This document shows positions 1 through 7,618 of a stretch of DNA of 64,000 nucleotides, in pieces. Origin of the DNA: Cellulosimicrobium sp. ES-005 (GTDB taxonomy: Bacteria > Actinomycetota > Actinomycetes > Actinomycetales > Cellulomonadaceae); the NCBI RefSeq assembly GCF_040448685.1, contig NZ_CP159290.1, positions 2,852,001 to 2,916,000 of the forward strand, read 5' to 3'. Under the pieces are notes generated by a model. It was not told the origin of the DNA. It made no database searches and saw nothing but the letters and a program-made list of their open reading frames with translations. The position numbers and the translations under genes are program-made. The first letter of the stretch is position 1. Every line of letters starts with the position of its first letter.

Positions 1-1409
1 ACGACCTCGACCGGCTCCGAGTCGGGGCGCGTGCGCGCCCCGCCGGGGGCCACCTGCCCGCGCACGGGCAGGGACGACGGCCGCCGCGCGTCGTCGGAGA
101 TGCGCAGCAGCAGGCCCACGACCAGCCAGTTCGCGAGGAGCGACGACCCGCCCTGGGCGACGAACGGCATGGTGAGGCCCGTCAGCGGGATGATGCGCGT
201 GATCCCGCCGACGACGACGAAGAGCTGCCACGCCATGACGAACGCGAGCCCGCCGGCGAGGAGCTTGCCGAACCCGTCGCGGACGCCGATCGCGGTGCGC
301 AGGCCGCGCTCCACGAGGATGAGGTAGGCGAGCAGGATGCCGATGAGGCCCGTGAGGCCGAGCTCCTCGCCGAGCGACGCGTAGATGAAGTCGGAGAACG
401 CGTACGGGACCGTGCGCGGGTAGCCCGCGCCCCAGCCGGTGCCGAACAGCCCGCCGTTGCCGAGCGAGAACAGGCCGCCCACGAGCTGGCCCGAGCCGCC
501 GGGGCTGCGGCCGAAGATCTCGGGGTCGAACGGGTGCAGCCACACGTCGACGCGCGCCTGGACGTGGCCGAACGTCGACGCCGCGAGGACCGCGCCGACC
601 GCGATGAGCAGGAGGCCGATGACGACCCAGCTCACGCGCTCGGTCGCGATGTAGAGCATCGCGACGAAGAGCCCGAAGAAGAGGAGCGACGTGCCGAGGT
701 CGCGCTCGAACACGAGGATCGCGAGCGAGACGAGCCAGACGATGATGATCGGCCCGAGGTCGCGCAGGCGCGGGAGCTGGAGCCCGAGCACCTTGGGCCC
801 GGCGAGCGCGAGCGTGTCCCGGTTCGTCACGAGGTAGCCGGCGAAGAAGATCGCGAACGCGATCTTCGCGAACTCCGCGGGCTGGAGCGAGAAGCCGAAG
901 ACGTTGATCCAGATCTGCGCGCCGTTGATGCGCGTCCCCAGGCCCGGGACGAGCGGCAGCGCGACGAGCACGATGCCCGCGATCATCGCGGTGTACGTGT
1001 AGCGCCGCAGGGTCCGGTGGTCGCGCAGGAACCAGATCACGGCGAACGCGCAGAGGATGCCCAGCGCGGTCCACTGGAGCTGGCGCGGCGCGAGGTCCTG
1101 GGTCCCGCCCGTGACCTGCGAGCCGAGGTCGAGGCGGAAGATCATCGCGAGGCCGATGCCGTTGAGCGCGACGGCGATCGGCAGGATCACCGGGTCCGCG
1201 TACGGCGCCTTGAAGCGCAGCAGCAGGTGCGCGGCGCCCGCGAGCACCACGGTGCCGATGCTGTACACGTAGAAGCGGCCCGGGAGCTCGCCCGTGAGCT
1301 GGAGGCCCACGAGCGCGTACGCCCCGATGCCCAGCGCGAGCGCGAGGACGAGCAGACCGAGCTCCGCGCCCCGGCCGGGGCGCACCTCGGTGGTCTCCAC
1401 CGTGGCCAT
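1..1409 (-). CDS. rodA: RodA/FtsW/SpoVE-family peptidoglycan glycosyltransferase (3' end outside window)
   Basis: This is a SEDS-family integral membrane protein. In this family it polymerises lipid II into glycan strands at the cell wall together with a class B PBP. The reverse-strand frame stays open from ATG at 1409 to the window edge (about 469 codons) and is rich in hydrophobic segments. The family loop residues around GWGAGYPRTVPYAFSDFIYA are readable, followed by GEELGLTG. The start overlaps the pstP stop by one base (TGATG). The order fhaA-fhaB-pstP-rodA matches the actinobacterial block that normally continues into pbpA, pknA and pknB, which would lie left of position 1. RodA is preferred to FtsW because of that synteny. 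The C-terminus is not seen. Confidence 0.93.
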   Translation of the reverse strand, partial: MATVETTEVRPGRGAELGLLVLALALGIGAYALVGLQLTGELPGRFYVYSIGTVVLAGAAHLLLRFKAPYADPVILPIAVALNGIGLAMIFRLDLGSQVTGGTQDLAPRQLQWTALGILCAFAVIWFLRDHRTLRRYTYTAMIAGIVLVALPLVPGLGTRINGAQIWINVFGFSLQPAEFAKIAFAIFFAGYLVTNRDTLALAGPKVLGLQLPRLRDLGPIIIVWLVSLAILVFERDLGTSLLFFGLFVAMLYIATERVSWVVIGLLLIAVGAVLAASTFGHVQARVDVWLHPFDPEIFGRSPGGSGQLVGGLFSLGNGGLFGTGWGAGYPRTVPYAFSDFIYASLGEELGLTGLIGILLAYLILVERGLRTAIGVRDGFGKLLAGGLAFVMAWQLFVVVGGITRIIPLTGLTMPFVAQGGSSLLANWLVVGLLLRISDDARRPSSLPVRGQVAPGGARTRPDSEPVEV

Positions 1410-2824
1410 CAGGCCCCCGAGCCGGCGCCGCCGGTGGGTGCCGGGGTCACGTCGGGCGCCCCGGCCTCCGGGGTCTCGGTGGCGCCCTCGGTGGGCGCCT
1501 CCGTGGTGTCGTCGGTCGCGGGCGCGTCGGTGGACTCCTCCGCGGCCTCGGCGACGAGGCGCTCCGCCCGCGCGCGGGCGTCCTCGAGCGACTCCGCGGG
1601 GATCGTGGTCTCCAGGCGGTCGACGACGTAGCCCGGCAGGTCCGTGACGCGCGTCCCCGTGAGCTCGATCGGTGTCGACAGCGTCACCGGGCCCGCGTTC
1701 TCCGGGATGCCGCGGAACACGGCGACCTGGCCGTCGGCGACGCCGACGTAGTACTGCGTCTGCGTCCAGCGGTAGCCCGCCCAGCCGGCCACGCCCAGGC
1801 CCGCGACGACGAGGAGGATCGCGACGACCGTGATCCAGCGGCGAGGCGCGCGGCCGGGCCGCACGTCGTCGTCGCCGTCCCCCGGGGTCTCGGCCGGGGC
1901 TTCGGCCCCCTGCGCGGGATCCGCCGCGCCGTCCGCGGCGGGCTCCTCGGTCGCGGCGGGCGCGTTCGCGCTCGCCATGAGGGCCGCCGCCCGGGCGGCG
2001 GGGCCGTCCGCGGCCGACGTCGGGGCGTCGCGGTCGATCGCGGCCGACCCGACGACCTGGGCCCCGGTGCCGGGCGCCGTGCCGTCGGGCAGCGTGTCGA
2101 GGTCCACGATGTCGGCCACCACGACCGTCACGTTGTCCGTGCTGCCCGCGCGCAGCGCGAGCTGCAGCAGGTGGTCGGCGCACTCGTCGACGTCGGGGGT
2201 GTCCGAGAGCGACTGGGCGATCGTCTCGGGGCTGACGAAGCCCGAGAGCCCGTCGGAGCACAGGAGCCAGCGGTCGCCCGGCTTCGCCTCGCGCACCGAC
2301 ATGTCGGGCGTGAGGTCGATGTCGAAGTCGCCGAGCACGCGCATGACGACGTTGCGCTGCGGGTGGGTCTCCGCCTCGTCGGGCGAGATTCGGCCCGTGT
2401 CCACGAGGTGCTGCACGAACGTGTGGTCGGTCGTGACCTGGGTGAGCTCGCCGTCGCGCAGCAGGTACGCGCGCGAGTCGCCGAGGTGCGCCATCGCGAG
2501 CTTGTTGCCCGCGCGCAGGATCGCGGTGACGGTCGTGCCCATGCCGACCAGCTCGGGGTCGGTCACGCTGCGGTCCACGAGGTCCTGGCGCGCGTGGTCG
2601 ATCGAGCGCTCGAGCTCGGCGAGCGCGTCGTCCGGGCCGTGCGACTCGCCGTCGAGCGGTGCGAGCGCCGCGATGGCGATCGACGAGGCGACGTCTCCCC
2701 CGGCGTGGCCGCCCATGCCGTCGGCGACGACGAGGAGGTGCGGGCCGGCGTAGCCGGAGTCCTGGTTGTTGGAGCGCACGAGCCCGACGTCGGAGCGCGC
2801 GGCGTAGCGCAGGGCGATGTTCAC
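1409..2824 (-). CDS. pstP: PP2C-family Ser/Thr protein phosphatase
   Basis: This metal-dependent PPM phosphatase dephosphorylates Ser/Thr-kinase targets such as PknA/PknB and FHA partners. It has 471 residues. The catalytic domain is about residues 1-240, with the metal-binding DGMGGH at 35-40, then GDSRAYLL, LLCSDGLSG and GSTDNVTVVV. A linker rich in Ala, Glu and Pro leads to one membrane helix near residues 330-350 (roughly WITVVAILLVVAGLGVAGW). An extracytoplasmic region follows, ending in a Thr/Glu/Pro/Gly-rich tail. The architecture is that of mycobacterial PstP. The gene lies 6 bases after fhaB and overlaps rodA by one base, so translational coupling is likely. Confidence 0.96.
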   Translation of the reverse strand: MNIALRYAARSDVGLVRSNNQDSGYAGPHLLVVADGMGGHAGGDVASSIAIAALAPLDGESHGPDDALAELERSIDHARQDLVDRSVTDPELVGMGTTVTAILRAGNKLAMAHLGDSRAYLLRDGELTQVTTDHTFVQHLVDTGRISPDEAETHPQRNVVMRVLGDFDIDLTPDMSVREAKPGDRWLLCSDGLSGFVSPETIAQSLSDTPDVDECADHLLQLALRAGSTDNVTVVVADIVDLDTLPDGTAPGTGAQVVGSAAIDRDAPTSAADGPAARAAALMASANAPAATEEPAADGAADPAQGAEAPAETPGDGDDDVRPGRAPRRWITVVAILLVVAGLGVAGWAGYRWTQTQYYVGVADGQVAVFRGIPENAGPVTLSTPIELTGTRVTDLPGYVVDRLETTIPAESLEDARARAERLVAEAAEESTDAPATDDTTEAPTEGATETPEAGAPDVTPAPTGGAGSGA

Positions 2825-2830
2825 TGCGGG

Positions 2831-3334
2831 CTACCTCTGCAGCTCGACGACGGACTGACCGATCCGCACCCGCGTGCCCGGACCCAGCGGCGTCACCTGG
2901 CCGATGCGCTGGTCCTCGACGTAGGTGCCGTTGGTGGAGCCGAGGTCCTCGACGAACCAGGACCCGTGCTGCGGGAAGATGCGCGCGTGGCGCGACGAGG
3001 AGTAGTCGTCGTCGAGCACGAGCGTGCAGCTCGGTGCCCGCCCGATGAGGATCGACGACGTCGTGAGGGGGATCGTCGTGCCCGTCAGCGGGCCGGCGGT
3101 GACGACGAGCCGCGACGGCCCGGCCGGCGAGGCAGGACGCGCGGGCTCGGGCGCCGCGGCAGGGGTGGGGCCCGACGTCGGGCGCGCGGCCTGCGCGGTG
3201 CCCTTGCGGCCCCGGCGCGGCGTGATCTTGGTGCCGTACAGGTCCCGACGCAGCACCCCGATCGCGGAGAGCACGAACACCCAGAGCAGCACCAGGTAGC
3301 CCAGCCGCAGCAGGGTGAACGTGAGGTCGGTCAT
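2831..3334 (-). CDS. fhaB: FHA-domain protein FhaB
   Basis: This 167-residue protein has an N-terminal membrane helix (about residues 5-25, LGYLVLLWVFVLSAIGVL). A Pro/Ala-rich linker follows, then a C-terminal forkhead-associated domain (about 90-165). The phosphothreonine-binding signatures GRAPSC, SSSRHARI and DLGSTNGTYVE are present. FHA domains bind phosphothreonine peptides, and FhaB (FipA) is known as a cell-division/cell-wall partner phosphorylated by PknA/PknB. It lies between fhaA and pstP with gaps of 6-10 bases, so it is part of the same leftward operon. Confidence 0.95.
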   Translation of the reverse strand: MTDLTFTLLRLGYLVLLWVFVLSAIGVLRRDLYGTKITPRRGRKGTAQAARPTSGPTPAAAPEPARPASPAGPSRLVVTAGPLTGTTIPLTTSSILIGRAPSCTLVLDDDYSSSRHARIFPQHGSWFVEDLGSTNGTYVEDQRIGQVTPLGPGTRVRIGQSVVELQR

Positions 3335-3344
3335 GCGGGCCGGA

Positions 3345-4052
3345 TCACCACTCCTCGTTGTCGGACGCGCCGGTCCAGAACATGATGCGGGTACGGCCGA
3401 TCGTCAGGGAGTTGCCGTCCAGCAGCGTCGCGGCCGGCACCTGGTGACCCTCGACGAACAGGCCGTTGGTCGAGCCGAGGTCCGTCGCGATGACCCCCTC
3501 CGGCGTCACGCGGATCTCCAGGTGGCGGCGCGAGACCCCCGGGTCGTCGACGACGATGTCGGCCTCCGAGCCGCGGCCGATGACCGTGACCGGGCCCGTG
3601 AGCAGGTAGCGCTGCCCGTCGATGTCGACGAGCGGGTGCCGCGTGCTCGGGGACGCGGACGTCGCGGGCGCCACGTTGCCCCGCACGCTCGCCGAGCGGA
3701 GCTGGAAGCGGCCGACGTCGAGCGTGTCGTTCTGCTCGAAGCTCACGCTCACCGGGCCGACGAACGCGTAGTGCTGCGACGCCGCGTACTGCGTGACGTT
3801 CGACGCCAGCTCGTCGGCGAGCGTCTCCGCGCCCCACCCCTCGACCTGGCCGAAGTCGTCCACCGACAGCTCGATGGTGAACTCGTTGGGCACGACCGTG
3901 CGCTCGCGGTCCACGACGGCGGCGCGGTCGTCGACCTCGCGCCGCAGCGCGCTCGCGAGCTCGACGGGCTTGACCTCGCTGCGCCCGACCTTGGCGAACG
4001 CGTTGTTCACCACGCGCTCCACGCCCTTCTCGAAGCGGTCCAGGACTCCCAT
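3345..4052 (-). CDS. fhaA: DUF3662/FHA-domain protein FhaA
   Basis: This 235-residue protein starts MGVLDRFEKGVERVVNNAF. The N-terminal DUF3662 domain spans about residues 1-117 and the FHA domain about 145-230, with GRGSEADIV, SRRHLEIR and DLGSTNGLFVEG. In mycobacteria FhaA binds phosphorylated MviN and restrains peptidoglycan synthesis. Here the linker between the domains is short compared with mycobacterial FhaA, which is about 500 residues. It is the first gene of the leftward fhaA-fhaB-pstP-rodA operon, and its promoter should lie in 4053-4378. Confidence 0.95.
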   Translation of the reverse strand: MGVLDRFEKGVERVVNNAFAKVGRSEVKPVELASALRREVDDRAAVVDRERTVVPNEFTIELSVDDFGQVEGWGAETLADELASNVTQYAASQHYAFVGPVSVSFEQNDTLDVGRFQLRSASVRGNVAPATSASPSTRHPLVDIDGQRYLLTGPVTVIGRGSEADIVVDDPGVSRRHLEIRVTPEGVIATDLGSTNGLFVEGHQVPAATLLDGNSLTIGRTRIMFWTGASDNEEW

Positions 4053-4378
4053 GCCACCTCCTCCCTCGTGCTCGCTCGTGCCGCGGCTCGCGCCGCGCGG
4101 TCGTCGTCTGCTCCTCCGGACGTGCTCCTGGTGGCCCCCTCGTGCATACCCGCGTCCCGGGCAGACTACCTAGATCGTATCGATCACGTCTGCGCCGGAG
4201 GCCCGATTCGTCGCACGATCTCCGGACGGATGTGGCGCGTTCGGGGCGGAGCGTGTGAACGTCGGGCGCCCGGCCGTCGGGGCTCTCGTCGGTGCGCGAC
4301 GACCGGCACGTGGCGGCCGTCACGTCGGGCCGAGCGGTTCCAGGCGCCGTCGTGCGTCGTGCTAGTCTTCTGCGGCAC
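4053..4378. other. Intergenic region upstream of fhaA and tRNA-Leu
   Basis: This 326-base stretch without a supported gene lies between the divergent fhaA (leftward) and tRNA-Leu (rightward). It holds an AT-richer patch near 4166-4190 (TACCTAGATCGTATCGATCA) that could contain the fhaA promoter. A possible -10 hexamer TAGTCT lies at 4363-4368, just before the tRNA. Neither promoter has a convincing -35 element by eye. No conserved small ORF was recognised. Confidence 0.4.
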
Positions 4379-4461
4379 GCGCGAGTGGCGGAATGGCAGA
4401 CGCGCTGGCTTCAGGTGCCAGTGTCCGAAAGGGCGTGGGGGTTCAAGTCCCCCCTCGCGCA
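4379..4461 (+). tRNA. tRNA-Leu (anticodon CAG)
   Basis: The acceptor stem pairs GCGCGAG (4379-4385) with CTCGCGC (4454-4460), followed by discriminator A at 4461. The anticodon stem is CTGGC/GCCAG with loop TTCAGGT, giving anticodon CAG, which reads CUG leucine codons. A long class II variable arm (about TGTCCGAAAGGGCG) is typical of tRNA-Leu. The T arm is GGGGG-TTCAAGT-CCCCC. CCA is not encoded. A tRNA-Leu upstream of fhaA is a conserved arrangement in actinobacteria. The gene borders the low-GC cassette described below. Confidence 0.97.
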
Positions 4462-4590
4462 CGTGAAGAGGTATCGGCTTCAGGGCCGGAACACCTTCGG
4501 AAAGTCCCGGTCAGGTTCTCTTGGCCGGGACTTTCTGCGTTCCGGAAGGTGCAGTCGGGCCCTGGGCGACGGCGCAGGCCCTGTACGGGG
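4460..4590. repeat. Imperfect direct repeat flanking the low-GC cassette, copy 1
   Basis: This copy begins at the last acceptor-stem base of tRNA-Leu (CACGTGAAGAGG). It aligns with 7469-7600 (CACGTGACGAGG). The core AAGTCCCGGTCAGGTTCTCT (4502-4521), read on to CTT at 4533, differs from the second copy at one base in 32. Similarity then fades through CGGAAGGTGCAGTC against CGGACGGTGCGGTC. The two copies enclose the three-gene cassette, so they may be old attachment or duplication ends. The exact limits were judged by eye. Confidence 0.6.
4501..4534 (+). terminator. Stem-loop terminator after tRNA-Leu
   Basis: AAAGTCCCGG (4501-4510) pairs perfectly with CCGGGACTTT (4525-4534). An inner CAGG/CTTG stem closes a TTCT loop. 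The hairpin begins 40 bases after the tRNA and so is well placed to end its transcript. The second copy at 7511-7544 keeps the pairing by compensating changes, which supports a real RNA structure. Only a short T run follows the stem. Confidence 0.65.
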
Positions 4591-5006
4591 GCGTCGACAC
4601 TGGTGAAGCCCGCTGTTGTGGGACGAGTGGGGCGTCCCCGGGGCGCGGCGGTGGGTGGCGCGGGCCGGGGTCGCGCAATGCCGATGGTCTTAGTTGTCGC
4701 CGGGTACCTGGTGCGCAGCGGTGGTCCTCGGCGATGTCGGCGCGCCGACCGAGTGGCTCGGCCCATGGGTCGGGTGGTCGTGACTGGAGGTCCACCGGAA
4801 GATTTCGACCGTGTTGAGCCGACCAATAGATCGTAAGCAGCAGCTCGGTGGAGTGCCGGTCGAGGACCTGGAGAAGAAACCCGCGGTTCAGGTTGTGTCC
4901 GTGAAACAGATCCTCGCGTTGAGCGTCTTTCGCGAGCGGTGATCGCGCTGGTACTAGCAGTCAACGGCACGTTGGGAATCCCGCACATTGCACGCCCATC
5001 TGGGCA
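4535..5006. other. Non-coding stretch between tRNA-Leu terminator and cassette
   Basis: About 470 bases contain no recognisable gene. Open frames exist in several phases, but none resembles a known protein or has a convincing ribosome site. The left part is host-like in GC and contains the end of repeat copy 1. The part right of about 4830 becomes AT-richer, as in the cassette. No integrase remnant could be identified. Confidence 0.5.
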
Positions 5007-5969
5007 TCAGTTCGAAGTTCCGGTCGAGTCGGACAGAACCTCCAGGTCAAGGCTCTCCGTCCGCTGGTACTGCTGGTACGTCATCTCGGCATCCGACAAC
5101 ACCTCTACCCTGAAGGATGCGACTTCGGCGTCGAGAGACGGGGCCAGCAACTTCGACTCGACGGTCGCCCCGAAGATACTCCAGAGATGCGCAAGCGAGG
5201 TCGGGTCGCGATCGAGGTTGGCGAGAATGAGTTCGCAGGCGCGGTCGAGCGACAGGCTGCTCGCCGCGTCACCCGCACGGAGACCGGCAACGCGAGAGGG
5301 ATCCCACCGCCAGCTCGGGTCCATGTCGTCCGGCGGGATCAAACGCTCCTCGACCACGACGATGTACAACGTCAGGTTCCGACCCGGGCTCGCCCACTGG
5401 TCCGCAGAGACTCGAAGGTCCTCCACTAGGTCGAGTACGCGGCCGAAGTTTCCCGACGAACCTGCCTTGTCCTGCGCTTGTCGCCGGAGCTTGCTGAAGG
5501 CCGGGTAAACCTCGTCCGGAAATGGGAAGCGGCTGAAGGCCCGGCCGACCCGCCACGCGACCGCCCGCGCCTCCGGCCCGCTTGTCTCCGTCACGTAACG
5601 AGCCACAAGCCGAGACCGGCCAAGGTCGGCCTTGAGGATCGAGACTGCCCGCTCCATGTCGGCGATGCACTTCGCCGCCTCGGTTCCATGTGACTCCAGG
5701 TAGAGATGCAGGGGCTTCTGTCCCTTCCGCGCGCCGGAGAGCGCGGCGTCGGTCGGATCGACGACGACCGGTGCAACAAGACACCGGGTCTTGCTCGGTT
5801 GGACGACATCGCAGGTCTGGCTGAGGATGGCAACGCCCGCAGGTGTGGGCACGCTCTCGAACCCACCGTCGGCGGCAGGCAGGCGCAACTCTGCCAGGTC
5901 GACGACATCACCTTGTCGGAGGTTCGAGCAGTCGTCCGCTACCACCTGCCCGTCGGTGGCATTAATCAC
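5007..5969 (-). CDS. Uncharacterised SQTCDV-motif protein of a three-gene cassette
   Basis: This 320-residue protein has no function known to me. Visible landmarks are ILSQTCDVV at residues 48-56 (Cys53 and Asp54 are candidate functional residues), SRFPFPDEVYPAFSKL at 146-161, and a C-terminal region rich in acidic and hydrophobic residues. I saw no signal peptide or membrane helix, so it is probably cytoplasmic. Similar SQTCD proteins of unknown role exist in bacteria (memory, not checked). It is the last of three genes; its GTG start overlaps the upstream stop by four bases (GTGA), implying coupled translation. GC is clearly lower than in neighbours, suggesting horizontal acquisition. Confidence 0.8.
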   Translation of the reverse strand: MINATDGQVVADDCSNLRQGDVVDLAELRLPAADGGFESVPTPAGVAILSQTCDVVQPSKTRCLVAPVVVDPTDAALSGARKGQKPLHLYLESHGTEAAKCIADMERAVSILKADLGRSRLVARYVTETSGPEARAVAWRVGRAFSRFPFPDEVYPAFSKLRRQAQDKAGSSGNFGRVLDLVEDLRVSADQWASPGRNLTLYIVVVEERLIPPDDMDPSWRWDPSRVAGLRAGDAASSLSLDRACELILANLDRDPTSLAHLWSIFGATVESKLLAPSLDAEVASFRVEVLSDAEMTYQQYQRTESLDLEVLSDSTGTSN

Positions 5970-6538
5970 AGCCCAATCCGCTCCTTTGCCGACACACCCG
6001 CGACCTGCAGTCGCACGGCCTCGCCCCTTGTCGCGATGAGTTGATGGAACAGGCTCGCGCCACTGCTCGAGTCGAGAAGCGCGTAGCGACGCTCCTCTGG
6101 AGTTGAGCCCGGCAACGCCTGGACGATGGCAAGAATCGCAGCAGCCCGCTCCTCGTGGTGCGGAGCCATCGCATTGCCGTTGATCCAGTTGTGCACAGAT
6201 CGTCGCGAGACACCGAAAAGCCGTCCGACCTGATCGGTCGTGAGACCGACCAGCGCTCGAATCTCGGCGATGCGCTGGGACAGCGATGTTGCCACCCCGC
6301 TGGCCACTGAGCCATCCGTCTTCAGCACGCCCGAACTCGTCTGGCCCATCTGGACGGCGAACTCCGGGACGGACACAGGTGAGTAGTCCTCACGGACCGA
6401 GGTGGTCATCCACGGGTGCGCAGGCGGAGCGACTCCCACTGCCGACGAGGTTACGAGCGCGCAACCGAACGCGAGAGCGAACGGAACGCGAGTGCCGACG
6501 AGGCGGCGGTCAAGAGTTGCGCCTGAAGTAGACGTCAC
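5966..6538 (-). CDS. XRE-type helix-turn-helix protein (middle gene of cassette)
   Basis: This 190-residue protein carries an XRE/Cro-like helix-turn-helix at about residues 85-145 (LTTDQVGRLFGVSRRSVHNW, where the second helix reads SRRSVHNWING). Residues 19-42 are hydrophobic and could be a membrane segment or merely a buried extension. The start is therefore uncertain, and a later start would remove this segment. The C-terminus contains ASLFHQLIATRGEAVRLQV, of unknown role. It may repress the cassette, act with its partners, or both. Both junctions are four-base GTGA overlaps. A sampled line (6181-6240) is 35/60 GC, against 46/60 at 9301-9360. Confidence 0.8.
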   Translation of the reverse strand: MTSTSGATLDRRLVGTRVPFALAFGCALVTSSAVGVAPPAHPWMTTSVREDYSPVSVPEFAVQMGQTSSGVLKTDGSVASGVATSLSQRIAEIRALVGLTTDQVGRLFGVSRRSVHNWINGNAMAPHHEERAAAILAIVQALPGSTPEERRYALLDSSSGASLFHQLIATRGEAVRLQVAGVSAKERIGL

Positions 6539-7347
6539 TCGGCATCACCGAACTCCCTGAGGAACCCCTCGGTCGAGACGTGCTTGAAGAAGTCGTATGC
6601 GAAGTCAGACAACCTTCCGGCGGTCGACAGCACGTTCGACGGGTCGAACGGAGCCACACGCTCCGACGACGCATCCAGGTCGAGGACCCACGAAGGGACC
6701 TGTGCCGGCGAAACGGCAGGATCGACGGTCTCGCCTGGAGGCACGATCCCCGAACGGACTTGCAGCGCAGCGTCGTCAACCACGTATCGGGCCTGGTTGG
6801 CGCTTGATGCGAGACGAACATCGTCTGACATGCCAACCAGGCCCGAGTACCCCAGGACTTCCGGCCGCACGTACTCCCCGAGGTTTTCGACGAGCCGCGA
6901 GTCCGTGACTTGGTTGACATACCGAACACCAACTCGCTCGACGAGTGGGACCTTGACCTGCGCCCGGACCGCTTCCAAGACAAGCTCGAGCCGCTCCAGG
7001 AACTCCGGGAACGACGTGTACGTCGTGCAGTACATAGTCACGAATCGACGGCTCAGGCTGATGTGCCACACGCCATCGATCGAGTGCCACTGGAAGATCT
7101 TGTCGCCGGGCTGCTGCGAGACGCCCTCGGGCGTGAGCGTGTAGGCCACCTCGTGCAGGTTCGAGATGACCGGATACTCCTCAAGCACCGAGCCGAACGC
7201 CTGCGCGGTCTCGCTCAGATCTCCCCTGAGATGCTGGAACTCGGGCCAGCGGATCTGGCACAGCACGAGGGCCAGAGGGGCGTTCTTCAGCCGGATCTTC
7301 TTCTCCGTGTCGCCAGTGAACGGTCGGAAACGCAGTCGATCTGCCAT
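6535..7347 (-). CDS. TIGR04255-like family protein (first gene of cassette)
   Basis: This 270-residue protein shows hallmarks I associate with the TIGR04255 family: APLALVLCQIRWP at residues 23-35 and RVGVRYVNQV at 138-147. A WHISLSRRFVTMYCTTYTSF-like beta-rich core lies between them. The biochemical role of the family is unknown; members are patchily distributed and often sit in accessory regions. It is the first gene of the leftward cassette, and its product probably works with the XRE and SQTCDV proteins. Codon usage is less GC-biased than the chromosome. The start is ATG at 7347, with an AGTAGGG-like ribosome site embedded in the TTCACA repeats. Confidence 0.8.
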   Translation of the reverse strand: MADRLRFRPFTGDTEKKIRLKNAPLALVLCQIRWPEFQHLRGDLSETAQAFGSVLEEYPVISNLHEVAYTLTPEGVSQQPGDKIFQWHSIDGVWHISLSRRFVTMYCTTYTSFPEFLERLELVLEAVRAQVKVPLVERVGVRYVNQVTDSRLVENLGEYVRPEVLGYSGLVGMSDDVRLASSANQARYVVDDAALQVRSGIVPPGETVDPAVSPAQVPSWVLDLDASSERVAPFDPSNVLSTAGRLSDFAYDFFKHVSTEGFLREFGDAE

Positions 7348-7348
7348 G

Positions 7349-7389
7349 CTTCACACCCTACTTCACACCCCTGACAGCTTCCTGTGAAG
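7349..7389 (-). promoter_or_regulatory. Repeated CTTCACA motifs upstream of the cassette (candidate operator)
   Basis: CTTCACA occurs at 7349-7355 and 7361-7367 as direct repeats 12 bases apart. Its inverse TGTGAAG occurs at 7383-7389. The set covers the 42 bases before the ATG of the first cassette gene and overlaps its ribosome site. This is a natural place for binding by the cassette's own helix-turn-helix protein. Function is inferred from position and symmetry only. Confidence 0.45.
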
Positions 7390-7468
7390 CAACCGGCGCA
7401 CCGCCGACACGTGGCGTTGCCCACCAATATGGCGAGTTCCCGCAGGCACGAGCATTTCGGAAACCTCC

Positions 7469-7600
7469 CACGTGACGAGGCTCCGACTGGTGCAGTTGGA
7501 AGACCCTCGAGAAGTCCCGGTCAGGTTCTCCTGGCCGGGACTTCGTGCATCCCCGGACGGTGCGGTCCGGGCGTGGCCGGGGACGGTGTCGCGCCCTCGC
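7469..7600. repeat. Imperfect direct repeat flanking the low-GC cassette, copy 2
   Basis: This copy aligns with 4460-4590 from CACGTGACGAGG through the stem-loop to about CGGACGGTGCGGTCCGGGC. It lies between the cassette promoter and the 3' end of the glycosyltransferase gene. It contains no tRNA 3' end, unlike a classical attachment site. The boundary is fuzzy at the right end. Confidence 0.6.
7511..7544 (-). terminator. Stem-loop, covarying copy of the tRNA-Leu terminator
   Basis: GAAGTCCCGG (7511-7520) pairs with CCGGGACTTC (7535-7544), and inner CAGG pairs with CCTG. Compared with the copy at 4501-4534, the outer A-T pair is G-C and the inner G-T pair is G-C, so both changes keep the pairing. 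It stands 75 bases beyond the stop of the leftward glycosyltransferase gene and probably terminates it. Confidence 0.6.
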
Positions 7601-7618
7601 GCCGCGGCGTCCGTCGGG

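Noticed and set aside
4241-4256. CRP-like TGTGA half-site upstream of fhaA
   Set aside because: The partner half is missing (TGTGAACGTCGGGCGC), unlike the full site at 59798-59813.
4535-5006. Possible integrase or small gene next to tRNA-Leu
   Set aside because: No frame shows tyrosine-recombinase motifs or a credible ribosome site, so no gene was called.
7469-7510. Possible duplicated tRNA-Leu 3' end at the right repeat
   Set aside because: Only CACGTGA-GAGG immediately after the tRNA is shared; the T arm and acceptor stem are not present, so a classical attachment site is not supported.
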